From NCBI GenBank assembly GCA_001643675.2, contig LSRY02000011.1, positions 186,001-250,000 on the forward strand: a stretch of DNA of 64,000 nucleotides, in the 5' to 3' direction. This document shows positions 27,101-37,674 of this stretch, piece after piece. The stretch's first letter is position 1, and each line of letters starts with the position of its first letter. Below the pieces are notes generated by a model. The model worked only from the letters and a program-made list of their open reading frames with translations. It had not been told where the DNA came from and made no database searches. The position numbers and the translations under genes are program-made. This stretch comes from Monocercomonoides exilis (Eukaryota > Preaxostyla > Oxymonadida > Polymastigidae).

Positions 27101-30100
27101 TCCAACTGCCTTGTAGCATTCGGCCAGTGTTTTGCCTTTCAAAAATGTCTGGAAAACACTTTCTTGGAACACTTTCACAAGTTTCAGCTCTCCTCTCCTT
27201 TTCAGCTCAAATCCTTTCAATTCAGCAATTTCTCCTTTCAAATTGAACACGGCATATCTCTTTTTGATGGATGCACCTTCTTCTTTTGATGCAGGAAGAA
27301 CCATCGCCTTGTAAGGCCCATCCAGCTCAAAGCCAATAGAGCATTCTGTTGTCCTCTCATATTCAAATGTCTCTGGATTTATCAAACGCTGGTGCTGCGT
27401 ATTAGCATACTCTGCAAACACTTTCTGGTTAAGCATAGCACAGGGATAGCTGAAGAACACATTCCCTTTCGCTTTGGTTTTGAAAATGAAGCCATCAGGA
27501 AAAGATGAAGGAAATGCACTCCAAATACCATCTGTATCCAGTTCCAGAGGAAGAGAGAAGTATTCTAGCAGCTTTCTTGTGTTCGTAATCAGCGTTGCCC
27601 CCACATTTGTCACAATTCCTGCCATCTCCATCGAATACCAACGAGCACCAATTCTCATAACATACCCGTAGAATGAGTTGAGAATGCATTTGTGTGCAAG
27701 CTGAAGTGAATCGTACAAAACAACCAAATCGCTCGCGTTTTTGACATCCTGTGCAGTTCCTGTTCCTTCCTTCTCCTTTTGAACAGCTTCTCTCAAGTTT
27801 TTCTGCCATTTTTTCAGCAGGCCTTTGTAAATGTACCTTCGATCACGGAACTCTCTCACAGCATTATCGTAGAAGGCATTCTCTCTTTGGCAAACTGTAT
27901 TCACTCTCATTTCTTCCCTCGTGTCTGTCTGTCTTTTGTAAGCCATTTGGCAGTATGCCTGCATCTTCTTCTTGACAATCTCTGCTCTCTCAAACTCGTC
28001 CAAGCTGTTCCAATCTTTCTGAACTTTCCCAATTCGATAGGCCATATTGTGCTCCTTTTCGGCCTGTATCTGTTGTGTCAAAAACTCCGAGTGTTCTGCA
28101 GGGAAAATATCTCCACGCCACACCCACTTCATGTCACGCTGGCACTGGATCGTGTCTGAGTCAGCGCCAAACCCGCAGAACTGACAGTCTTTTTCTCTGT
28201 CAACGATCGCAACAGGCTGAAGACGGTTGGTCAGGATGATGTTGGGATACATTGCAGCAACATCAACATGGTAAATCTTTGGCAGTTCTGTGATGCGTTT
28301 GACGGTGTCTTCTTCATTTTCTGGAAGCAAAGCGCGCAGCATCGTTTCAACCTCTTGCTTCACCTCGTCGTAGTTCACCACATCTTCTGAGGTCAGTTTT
28401 TCTGTTTGCATCGCAAAATGCAAGTCTGTGTCTAAATTTCCAATCAGATCCAAAATTGTTTGCTTGTCTATTGTAAATGTGAGAGGAATGTCATTTCTGT
28501 AGATTCCGCTCCTCAGACACTCCACATGGCCACCCACATAAGTTTCTGCATACACCAACTTGCGCTGGTTAGTTAACTTCAACGGATCTCGTCTTGACTT
28601 GTTCGGTGCAATGATGTTTCCTGAGAATGCGTTGACCATCAGCAATGATTCGCATAGACCACCGGTGCCTTTCCTCAATGCTTCTTCTGGAGGCATAGGC
28701 AGAATGGTGCAGAGAGAGAAAATGAACGGATGCACATACTTCATATACAAATGATATGTGCTGTGTGCATCTGATACTGAATATTCAGCAAGTGTCTGAG
28801 GCTGTGAAAGTCCATAGGGAGTAATCAGCTCAGGATCAAGTTCCACTGGATCAATTCCGAGCTTGCTCTTTGTGACGGCTTTCAAGCCCTGAGATCCTTG
28901 TGGCAAATATGAATCACGTTTCACCCACTTGTATGCATCCAGGTGCACAGCATCCTGCCCCACAAACTCGTCTGTTTGGTTTGCCCGAAGCCCAAACTCT
29001 GTGTAAAAGCTCATGTTGTATATTCTTGAACGGGCCTCTAAAAATGGCAAGTCGAAATTGTCTCCGTTGTATGTAACATACACAATTACCTTTTGCTGAT
29101 GCATTTCTGAGATAAATCGTCGAAGCGTCTGTTCTTCGTTTGCTTCGTTGAAAACTGTGAAGACGCTGTCGAACTTTTCGAGCGGAGCAAACCCAAACGA
29201 TTCGATGTCTGCAGAGACTGTTTCGCGATTCACAATCAAATACCCATCTCCGTTAATCATATATGAAATCATCATCACTTGATCTCTTGCAACGTCTGGA
29301 AACTTGAGCGGTGGCTTGGTTGTTTCAATATCAAATGCGCAGACGACAACTTCAGGAAAAGCAAGTAGTTTTTCGTTTTTTTCAAAATGAACCACCCTTT
29401 CATCTCTCCATACATCATACCATTGTCCAACTCGAAGGCCTAAGAAAATGTTTTAAATAAAATTTAATTAAATTTTGATTTTTATTTAAAATCATAAACA
29501 AAAAGTATTTCTTGTTCATATTCAAACCAAGATCAATGCTAACTCTTTGAATGTATGGAACATCATATTCTCTGAGCTCTTCCATGAAGTTTTCTGGATT
29601 TGAAAGGCTATCTGAGCCATCTGCCTTTTCAATTTGTCTCATTAATTGTTGAAAAGTGTGCACATCATGTTTTTGCGCTTTGTTTTGAAGAATAACCGTC
29701 TGCAAAGAATCTCTAACTGACATCAATTGTTGAACATTTTTAAATGACACTTTAATGTATTTCTGTTTTCTTCCGAGAAGATGATTTGGCTTTGTACCGC
29801 ATTAAAAGAAAATGAAAATGTAAATACTTCCATGAAACAAAAAAAAATTTATACCAGCTTCAAATCTTCTTTCTCAACAATTTGTATTTCTTCGATTATA
29901 GGTTCTTCATGCTTTTGATTAAAGTTTGCAAGATAGTTTACGACTCGTTCTTCACAATCTTTTTTTGTTTTCACATAAAAATAAGGTAAAAATTCAATTA
30001 CAGCTTTCATCCTGCGTCCATCTTCTGTTATGAAATATAGATTCAATCCACTATATGAATTACCATCGCGCATTACTGCCGTCTATGTAATTTTTATAAA

Positions 30101-30253
30101 AATAGTATTTTGAAACCAAATACAATCTCATCTCTTTATTTTTTTATAATTTAAACTTCATACAACATGCATATTTATAAGCCATCCGGGGCATCTTTCA
30201 AGTGTTGGAGAATCATTAAATAAATTCGAATTGTAAGTTTGACCTTTCTCCAT
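21190..30253 (-). CDS. POLE: DNA polymerase epsilon catalytic subunit
   Basis: Leading-strand replicative polymerase with proofreading. Six exons are inferred: 30164-30253, 29855-30082, 29528-29789, 26142-29439, 21567-26031 and 21190-21384; phases join to 2,845 aa, against about 2,286 in human. Exon 1 supplies the GWLINMH motif, so the start is 30253. Exonuclease motifs are intact: FDIE (residue about 230), YNGDNFD (about 317), YSVSDA (about 414). Polymerase motif A (DVAAMYPNI, about 586), motif B (KCILNSFYGY) and motif C (DTDG, about 828) are intact, as are the CQFC...CQR cysteines expected of the catalytic-domain iron-sulphur site. The C-terminal half is the inactive polymerase fold, enlarged by Ser- and acidic-rich inserts. 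It ends in two cysteine modules, CGYC...CPLC and, in the last exon, CPRC...CKC. Catalytic activity is expected. Confidence 0.97.
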
Positions 30254-30412
30254 AATGTTTTATGATGGGCTAATTATTCCAAGTGATTAAATTTTCTTAT
30301 CAATTCAAAATAATATCAGTTGAATTAAATTTCACGATGATGAACAACAACACGAAAAATTCAATCTCTTATGTTAAGTTTATATTGGGTTTCTTCGAGA
30401 ATACTGAAATAA
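30254..30412. promoter_or_regulatory. Divergent promoter spacer, POLE / EI24-like
   Basis: Only 159 bp separate the POLE start (minus) from the EI24-like start (plus). A shared bidirectional promoter is inferred from spacing alone; no specific element is recognised. Confidence 0.4.
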
Positions 30413-31700
30413 ATGGAATCAACTAATGAAAGTGATAATATGAGTGTAAAAAAAGAAGAATCTCCGAATAATGAAATGAAAGAGAAACTTATTTACCAGG
30501 GAAAACGGTATTTGACAGGGGTTGCTGATGCATTGAATTATCCAGCTTTTTACCGAATATTAATGCAAAACAAGGAAATAGCAATGTTTCTTGCTACTTA
30601 CATAATTGGCGTAATTGCTATTTTTTTCCCTTTTGCGGATTATTTAGATGCAAGATGGAATCCAGATAAGATTCAAGTTCCGGAGAATACAAATTGTGTG
30701 AGCAATTAATATTTTTAATTGAGTATTGAATTTTGATTGCACATTTAAGGGTTATTTAGGCAATTGTACAAAATGCCAAAGCAATTCCTTTATCAACTTT
30801 TTTGTCAGATTCCTTGGGGAGCCATTCTTCTTGTTGTCTGTTCTATCACGTGCCAATTAGCAGGTAAAATATTGCGAAAGCATTCATTCCTTGCTAAATA
30901 TAATGCTGCACATTCTATTGAAGCTAGCATTGAAGAAAGTAATGAAAAGAAACCAGCTGCTAATTTCATTCTGAAGACAGTGATAGGATTTGCACCAACG
31001 ATTGGAATGGTAACGCAGAATGTTTTGATAACGGCATTGCCATTTGTTGGGCGTTATATAGGATATTTCATTCGGAGGATATACACTGCATATCTTTCAT
31101 TTTCTTCAAACTGGAGTTTGATAACTCCGCAGGCAGCTTCAGAAAGTGATTTGCTTCCAAAAAGCAGAGGGCCTTTGGATGGATATGCATTTGCCGGACG
31201 AAACTGGATATATTTTCTTGGATTTTCTCTCCCCTCTTATGCTGTGTCGCTGCTATTTCCCCACAAGCCTTATACAGCTCAAGTAATTTCGAAAATATAT
31301 TCAGTGATTTCTGTTGTGATGGCGTTTAATGTTGTGGAAAAGATAGAAGCAAAAGCTTTAAAGCTTCACATAAATGCTGAAAACGAAGTTTCTGAAGAAA
31401 AAGAAGAAAGTCAAAAAGTTAGTACGAGCGTTCCAACAAACAAGGCTCAAGAGGTAGTTCAGAAAGTATTGGGTTTGTCAAATCTTCATATTTTTCGAAT
31501 GAATTTATTTTTTTTTCAAACAAATCAAAATTTTTTGTTTCACAGTATTTTGTAAAAGTGATTCTCCACTTGGAGTGCAGCGTGTGTCACGAGAGCCGAA
31601 AAACTCATTTTTCGACATTCCTGTTGCTGTCTTGCCAGAAATGATTGTTGATGTGATTGAGGGATTCAACGACACGCTAGTCAAACAAAAGATAAATTAA
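30413..31700 (+). CDS. EI24-like multi-pass membrane protein
   Basis: EI24/EPG-4 proteins are ER membrane proteins linked to autophagy and stress. Three exons are inferred (30413-30695, 30750-31472, 31546-31700) giving 386 aa; donors are GTGTGA and GTTTGT. Several hydrophobic spans are visible: residues about 60-80, about 108-128, a long pair across about 165-210, and two after the family-like block GRNWIYFLGFSLP. That block resembles the E-x-W-x-Y-x-x-GFGLP signature as I recall it for EI24. The C-terminus is acidic and then ends in a short conserved-looking tail. The second acceptor was chosen because it preserves frame through WLFRQLY. Family assignment rests on this one motif and topology, so it is probable rather than sure. 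Confidence 0.65.
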
Positions 31701-32342
31701 GATTTAAAAATGGATACGTATTTATTGATTGTTGCTGTAAGTGTTGTGAATTCGTGTGTGAGGTTTGATGATCCTTTTATTTTTTTTCTTTGAATATGAA
31801 AATATTTGGGTTTAGTTTTGTTCATGTATGGTATCTTTTAAATTTTCACATAGTTGTAATCAATTTCATATTTCTTTGTTTCAGTTACAACAAAAATAAA
31901 ATGATTGTATTCTGTTCTAATTCTTATATTTCGCAAATTTCATTTTCATTTCAAACTCCAAACAAACGTGTCTATCGTTTTGTTTCAAATATCTACAAAA
32001 AGCTATTCTGTTAATATGAAATAATAAAATATCTCTTGAGATGTTTTTCAAAAAAATTTAAAAATTGTTATTTGCTTTAACTTTCTCTTTCTTCTTTTCT
32101 TTTTGCTCTTTCTTTCTATTTATCGATATTTTTGTTTTCACAAATATTAGCATTGTTGTTATTAATATATGAAAATGAATTATTTTTTTTTTTGTTAAAA
32201 TTCAAGAGCATAGTCATCTTCAAGATTCATTTTGTGACTTTTTTATAGAAATAAATTAAATATATGATATTAATATCGATTTATTTATTTCCTTTTCAAA
32301 AATGAGATCATAAACCATTGGCTCATTTCTGATTGGAGCACA
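31701..32342. other. Intergenic region upstream of TFIIB
   Basis: This 642-bp AT-rich gap lies between two same-strand genes. A short open frame at 31790-32014 has no protein-like features. Nothing else is recognised. Confidence 0.5.
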
Positions 32343-33526
32343 ATGATAGATGAAAGCGAAACTGCAGAGCCTACGCGTTATTCGTACTATTGCCCGGATT
32401 GCGATGGTACATAATTATTTTATTTTGGAATTATTTGTTGTTACTTTGGCATAATATTTTTGTATTTTGGGAAATATTACAATAATTTATTTCGGCTTTT
32501 ATATGTTGAAATATTGTTGCTATCGTATTTTGAAAATGAATTTTTGTATTCGCTTATAGAATATGATCCTCCTGTAAAAGAAGATCATCGATCAGGTGAC
32601 GTTGTGTGCAAACAATGCGGATTAGTTTTAGCTGAAAAGATCATTGACCAGTACTCTGAATGGAGAACGTTTGCGAATGACGATAATCCTGGAGAGAGCA
32701 TGGACAGAGTCGGTGGTCCTATTGATGATAGATTGATGGGAGGTGGCATGAGCACGGTCATTGGAAACCGCGATTATCATGGAAAAACGGTTTCAAAAGA
32801 TATGACGAATATGATGTATCGTGTTCATGCAAGTGGTGCAATGAGCGCATTTGATCGTTCATTGACTGCAGCTTTTCAGGCTGTTTCAAGGATGGGTGAT
32901 AGGATGGAACTTGATCAGCCAGTTCAGGAATTAGCATGTGAATTTTATCGAGAATTGGCAAAAAAAAGAACTCTTCGCGGGAAAAATATGGAATCTATTA
33001 TTGCTTCATGCTTGTATATTGCATGTCGTCAACTGAATGAAAATAGGACATTCAAAGAAGTTTACACTCAGTTAAATATTCCACGAAAGAATATTACACG
33101 AGCATATAAATTTGTTTCCAAGACCATTGATATCCGCTTGGATGTAATTACAACGGATCAATATGTACGCCGTTATTGTGCCGGCTTGAAACTTTCGACA
33201 GCTGTTGCAAATGCTGCGCAACTTGTTGCAAAGACAATTGTGGAGGAAGGAATGCTAGGCGGCAGAGATGTTATTACAATCTGTGCCGTTGCAATATATT
33301 TCATTTCACAGCTATCCGACCAGCCGAGATCTTATAAAGATATCACAGAGGCATGATTAATAATTCATTGCTCTAGTATTTTTCATATTTGAGTGTAATC
33401 CTTTTTTAGGTTATCCGCATATCAGAACAAACAATACGTGTTGCATACAGAGATCTCCAACCAAATGCTGCAAAATTAATTCCAACAAATTTTAAGCCTG
33501 TTACAAAGACTATTCCGTCTGTTTAG
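32343..33526 (+). CDS. TFIIB: Transcription initiation factor IIB
   Basis: General factor that bridges TBP-promoter complexes and RNA polymerase II. Three exons are inferred: 32343-32406, 32560-33350 and 33410-33526, total 323 aa, close to the usual length (human about 316). The N-terminal zinc ribbon is CPDC in exon 1 and CKQCGLVL in exon 2. The B-linker/reader region follows, then two cyclin folds, with a typical repeat helix ESIIASCLYIACRQ. Intron 1 has donor GTACAT. Intron 2 starts GCATGA and ends TTTTTTAG: no GT is available, and the join gives KDITEVIRISEQTIR, which lines up residue for residue with the remembered human segment. It is thus a GC-AG intron. The C-terminus ends FKPVTKTIPSV, short as in other TFIIBs. 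Confidence 0.95.
33351..33409 (+). other. GC-AG intron in TFIIB
   Basis: This 59-bp intron has donor GCATGA instead of GT and acceptor TTTTTTAG. Reading through gives a stop two codons in and would cut off the end of the second cyclin fold. Splicing here restores the conserved C-terminus. Confidence 0.8.
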
Positions 33527-34877
33527 GCCGTTGGATATTTTATATCATTCATTTCTAATCTTATCATTATCGTTTCTTTCAAACGAAAAAAAATTGCAAA
33601 TTTCTTTTTCAAGTTAAAATTTTAACTATTTTTTTTTTTAGTCATTTTTAATTATATCATTTTAATGTTTTATATTTGTTTTATTTTATTTTATTTTTTC
33701 ATTTTAATTGTTTAAAATAGAAAAATAAATTTTTTATTATCTTGCATTATAATTGTGAAGTTTGTGCAATGTCGTTTTGAAGTGCAATTATTTTTATTTG
33801 AAAAATAGTAATTTTTACATTTTACGAATTAATTACTTTTACGCAATTTTTTATTTTAATATTATCTAATCAGCTACCATTCAAACACGAATATTTAAAG
33901 ATAAAAAATTGTTAATTTTCATTTTTTCTAACAAAAAAATTTTTTAGATTATTTATCTGATTAAAAGGAAAAAAATAAATAAAAAAATAAAATAAATATC
34001 AACATGTTAATTGTGAAGAATGAAAAAATGTGGATGGATAATGAAAAATAAAAAAAGATTCCAATTTTTCAACTGAAATAATTGTTTTGATTTTTGAAAA
34101 TTAATTTTTTTTCATTCAGATTTTTTTTTTGATTTCTAATAATAATTGAAAAAGATTTCGGATCAAATTAGAATTTTGAAAAGAGGTTTGTGAACACTGA
34201 AAAATAACAATTCTTTTTTTAATTATAATGTCATTTCCTTATCTCAAATAATAGTTTTTACAATAATAACATTGTTTCCGAAAATTAATGAAAAAACTTC
34301 TTATTGAAGAAAAAAGACATTACAAAAATTTGCACTATGAAAAAACATAAATTGGGTGATTATATTTGTGTCATTTTTTATCAATGTTTATTTACGCTTT
34401 TGAATTCATTTTGACATTCAACAAAAAACACAAATAATTGAAAAGGCTTGTTCAATACTTTCTCATTATCATTCCAGTCAAAACATTTATTTTTGATGCA
34501 GTTGTGATAATTTTTGCATTCGAATACAAAAACTTTTCTTTATGTCAAACTGAATTAGAGAAATCAACACCCCGAAAAAAGTTATGATTTCAAAAATAAT
34601 TACTCAATTTCGAAAACATTAACATAAAAAAAAAAGTGTTTATTGTTTTTTCAAAAAAAAATATTTTGCAATTCCTTAATATGGAGAAGTTAGTATCATT
34701 CCAGTGTATTTCTTTGATTAGTTTTACAAATAAAAGAAAAAATAGACTTTCAGTAATTTCCAACATAACGAAATTAAATAGATAAAAAAAAAATAGTTGA
34801 TCAAAATGGCAACATTTTTTTATAATCATATAATTTCTAACATAATTATCTGTTTGATAATTTTGATTTTAATATTT

Positions 34878-35115
34878 GGCTAAATTATTTTGAAAAGTTC
34901 CTTTTGTTTAATTTTCGAATTCAAAGAAATTTCATATTTCGATCAAATTTCTGTTTCCACTCACCAAATTACATAAGAATGTGAATAATAACATCGTCAA
35001 GATTTTTTTCTTATGACAGTGAAATCTGGTGAGTGGCAACAGAAATTTGATCGAAATATGAAATTTCTTTGAATTCGAAAATTAAACAAAAGGAACTTTT
35101 CAAAAAAATTTTGCC
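34878..35115. repeat. Hairpin repeat A, about 100-bp inverted arms
   Basis: The left arm (34878-34979) and right arm (35008-35115) are inverted copies around a loop of about 28 bp. The central 73 bp of the arms differ at only one base; the outer ends have a couple of mismatches and the inner ends one small gap. It looks like a foldback or MITE-type element. I see no coding capacity and no clear target-site duplication. Confidence 0.85.
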
Positions 35116-35403
35116 ATTTTTTGTGATCAACTCAGAAAAATGATAACTTCATTTAAAAACATCTCTCTCTTTCTTTTTCATCAAACATTGGCTTTTGATA
35201 CGACTAAAACGAATTTCAAATTTCAAAGAAAATTTTATTATCAAAAACGATCAATTATTATAATCATCAGCACACCGAAAAATTGAAAGGTTACAAAAAT
35301 AATCACATATATCAAAAAATGATTTGCTTGAATAAATCTGTACGTAAATGAAATTGTTTTCATTTTTCATTGATTATTTTGAAGTAAAAAAAACATATAA
35401 ATT

Positions 35404-35633
35404 ATGTTAAAATTTTTTTGTAAAGTTCCTTTTTAATTATTTTCAGGTGGAAATGAAAATCCAATATTTTCTTCAAAAATTCATTCCGACTTTCAATTTT
35501 TCACAAAAATGCATTAATAAACATTGCCAAGCTTTGATTTCCATGATTGCGAAATTTGATGAGTTGGAATGAAAATTTGAAGATTATTTTCAAATTTCGT
35601 TTTCAACAAAATATTATTCAAAATGAACTTGTC
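35404..35633. repeat. Diverged hairpin repeat related to repeat A
   Basis: The left end carries AAAATTTTTTTG followed by AAAGTTCCTTTTTAATTATTTTC, close to the end of hairpin repeat A. The right end carries an inverted, degenerate version. A pair of inner segments with ATTCATTCC also match in inverted orientation. It is probably an older copy of the same family. Confidence 0.5.
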
Positions 35634-35737
35634 AATAAAACTTTGACACATATTTTTTTTATTTTTTTTATCAAAAAATTTATATTCTGTGAATAATTTT
35701 CTGAAAATAATGGACTTAAAGGAAATTTATAATGTAC

Positions 35738-36073
35738 AAAATACCGGACAAGATCGATTTCTCAACAACTGCATAATGAATAATTCTGATAATTTTCCTC
35801 AAAGCCCATCTTATCTGTGCGAACTCTAGTGACAAACTAGACTTTCATTTTCATGTAGTCTGAATGTTTTAAAAAATAATTTTTGAAATTTCTGAGAAAC
35901 TCAAAATCCTATTATTCCGAGATTTCAAAAATTATTATTTAAAACATTTAAACAACATGAAAATGAAAGTCTAGTTTGTCACTAGAGTTCGCACAGATAA
36001 GATGGGCTTTGAGGAAAATTATCAGAATTATTCATTATGCAGTTGTTGAGAAATCGATCTTGTCCGGTATTTT
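35738..36073. repeat. Long hairpin repeat B, about 155-bp near-identical arms
   Basis: Arms 35738-35895 and about 35919-36073 are near-perfect inverted repeats around a loop of about 25 bp. The outer ends are AAAATACCGG and CCGGTATTTT. The outer 110 or so bases match almost exactly; inner arms show a few differences. It is unlike hairpin repeat A in sequence. It has no coding capacity. Confidence 0.88.
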
Positions 36074-36546
36074 GAGCACATTCAGAATTGAAAAAAAATA
36101 AATAAAATATACACGCAGGAACTTATTGTGAGAAAGTTGTCCTTTAGAACGAATTATTTTCATGACAATATCCTTTTGTTTTCCGTTCAAGAACACTTAT
36201 GCAAGGAACAAAAAATTATCTTAAATTTGAAAATGCAGTACTATCTTATTTTTTTATTATTCTTTTCGAAAGAATTAGAATTCTTACAAAAATGTTCATT
36301 GTTTCATTGAGTTGTTTCCAACTTGACAAAAACAACTGCTGTATGTGAAACAAAATAATAAAAAAAATTTTTTTTTCTGAAAGTGTATAAATGACAATTC
36401 TTAATTTTGTTTCAATCTGCTAAACGTGTAATAAATACTTCTTTTTGGTAAATAACATGTTAAAATATTAAAATATTTTTCAAAAAATACGAAGTGAAAC
36501 AAATTAGATTATTCATTGAAATATTGAAAAAATGTGCATTAATCAT

Positions 36547-37470
36547 TCACTGTGAGTTACATTCAACATCTCCATCCTTAGGTGGACGCTCGGATTTGAG
36601 CTTCTTTCGTTCTTCGCGTGCTTTTGCTTCAGTCTCCAAAATTGGAGATGGTTTTTTGTACTGGTGAAGATAAAAATTATTTCATGAAATGGTTGTATAC
36701 AAAAATTGATAACATCAAGTTTTATTCAAACCCTTATTACAAGTGTGCTTCCCGTATGAGTAAAGGAAACCGATGATTGAATTAAAGGTAACTTTGCACG
36801 ATTCATATCAGGAATTGAGATTCTTTTGAAATATCTAATTTAATACGAGCATTTGTTGTGAAAACAATTGTAGAAAAAAAAAAACAAACTTTTTATTAGA
36901 AGTTCTAACAACCAGTTGTTGTCCATCAACTGTCACAGAATAAACGGACAATGGATAATATAAATTTCGAATTTTGAAGACAAAATTTAGTTTTTCGTCT
37001 TGCCTAAATAGATATGGCTATAATAATATTTTTTTTTACTTCAATGAAATTAAAAATAATACAAACAGCAGAAGAGCTCTCAGCAATAAGTAAATCACCA
37101 CCATGCTTTACAGGAGGTTCGCCTTAATAACAATGTGAAGTTATTACTCAAACAAATAAAAACATTTGAAACAAACCAATTTCATAAACCCATTCTCCTT
37201 CACCTCCTAAAGTTGTTGGCTTTTTAAATTTTCGAACAAGAAGTTCATCTGATGCAAGGTCATATTCTTCAGCCATTTCTATTCCTCCTCTATCTTCCCA
37301 GACAGTATGAATTTTTCGACGACTAAATGAATTCAAACAAAAGTTGTATTTCAAATTTATCGTTATAAAAATAAATATAGTAAAAACATTTCATACCCAT
37401 CAACCACAAAAGCATTTTTTTGTCCTCCAGAAAGATCTGGAGGAATATCAAGAGAATCTAATAATGACAT
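36547..37470 (-). CDS. DPCD: DPCD-like ciliogenesis protein
   Basis: DPCD is a CS-like-domain protein linked to cilium assembly and to the R2TP/RUVBL assembly machinery. Six short exons are inferred: 37397-37470, 37177-37322, 37067-37122, 36890-37017, 36732-36834 and 36547-36660, total 206 aa (human 203). Blocks that match the family as remembered include DGRRKIHTVWEDRGG, MAEEYD, SDELLVRKF, FKIRNLYYPLSVYSVTVDG, a VVRTSNKK segment, ISIPDMNR and the C-terminal DGDVECNSQ. The correct acceptor for exon 4 is the upstream AG, which yields PYLFRQDEK. All five introns are under 100 bp, and four of the five donors are GTTTG. It is divergent from REV3. Confidence 0.92.
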
Positions 37471-37674
37471 ATAAATATATTAAGGTTATTTCTTGATTTC
37501 ATCATTAAAATAAATTACAAATACCGTAATATGATGAAAAAAAGAAAAACAACGACTGTGAAATTCTGTTCCCGTAGTTTTTTTTCCGAAAAATTTATCA
37601 AAATTTGTTGAAAAAGAGATTATAATTAAATATTTGCAAAGAAAGCAAAAAGAAAATATTACATACATGAACAG
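37471..37674. promoter_or_regulatory. Divergent promoter spacer, DPCD / REV3
   Basis: 204 bp separate the DPCD and REV3 start codons. A bidirectional promoter is inferred from spacing. The sequence is AT-rich with no named element. Confidence 0.4.

Larger units (their letters stand above)
33527..36546. other. Gene-free AT-rich region with hairpin repeats
   Basis: Three kilobases without a credible gene lie between the 3' ends of TFIIB and DPCD. It is extremely AT-rich, with many A/T runs. It holds at least three inverted-repeat hairpins, listed separately. No tRNA, exon or promoter is recognised. Confidence 0.6.

Noticed and set aside
29849-30073. ATG at 30073 as the POLE start
   Set aside because: An acceptor AG lies at 30083-30084 and an upstream exon supplies the conserved GWLINMH motif.
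31790-32014. Plus open frame of 74 codons between EI24-like and TFIIB
   Set aside because: It is Phe/Tyr/Asn-rich and typical of AT-rich spacer; no splice context.
33351-33356. TGA at 33354-33356 as the TFIIB end
   Set aside because: It would truncate the second cyclin fold; the missing part is encoded after an AG at 33408-33409.
33527-36546. CRISPR array or tandem-repeat locus in the gene desert
   Set aside because: Repeats here are inverted pairs, not regularly spaced direct repeats.
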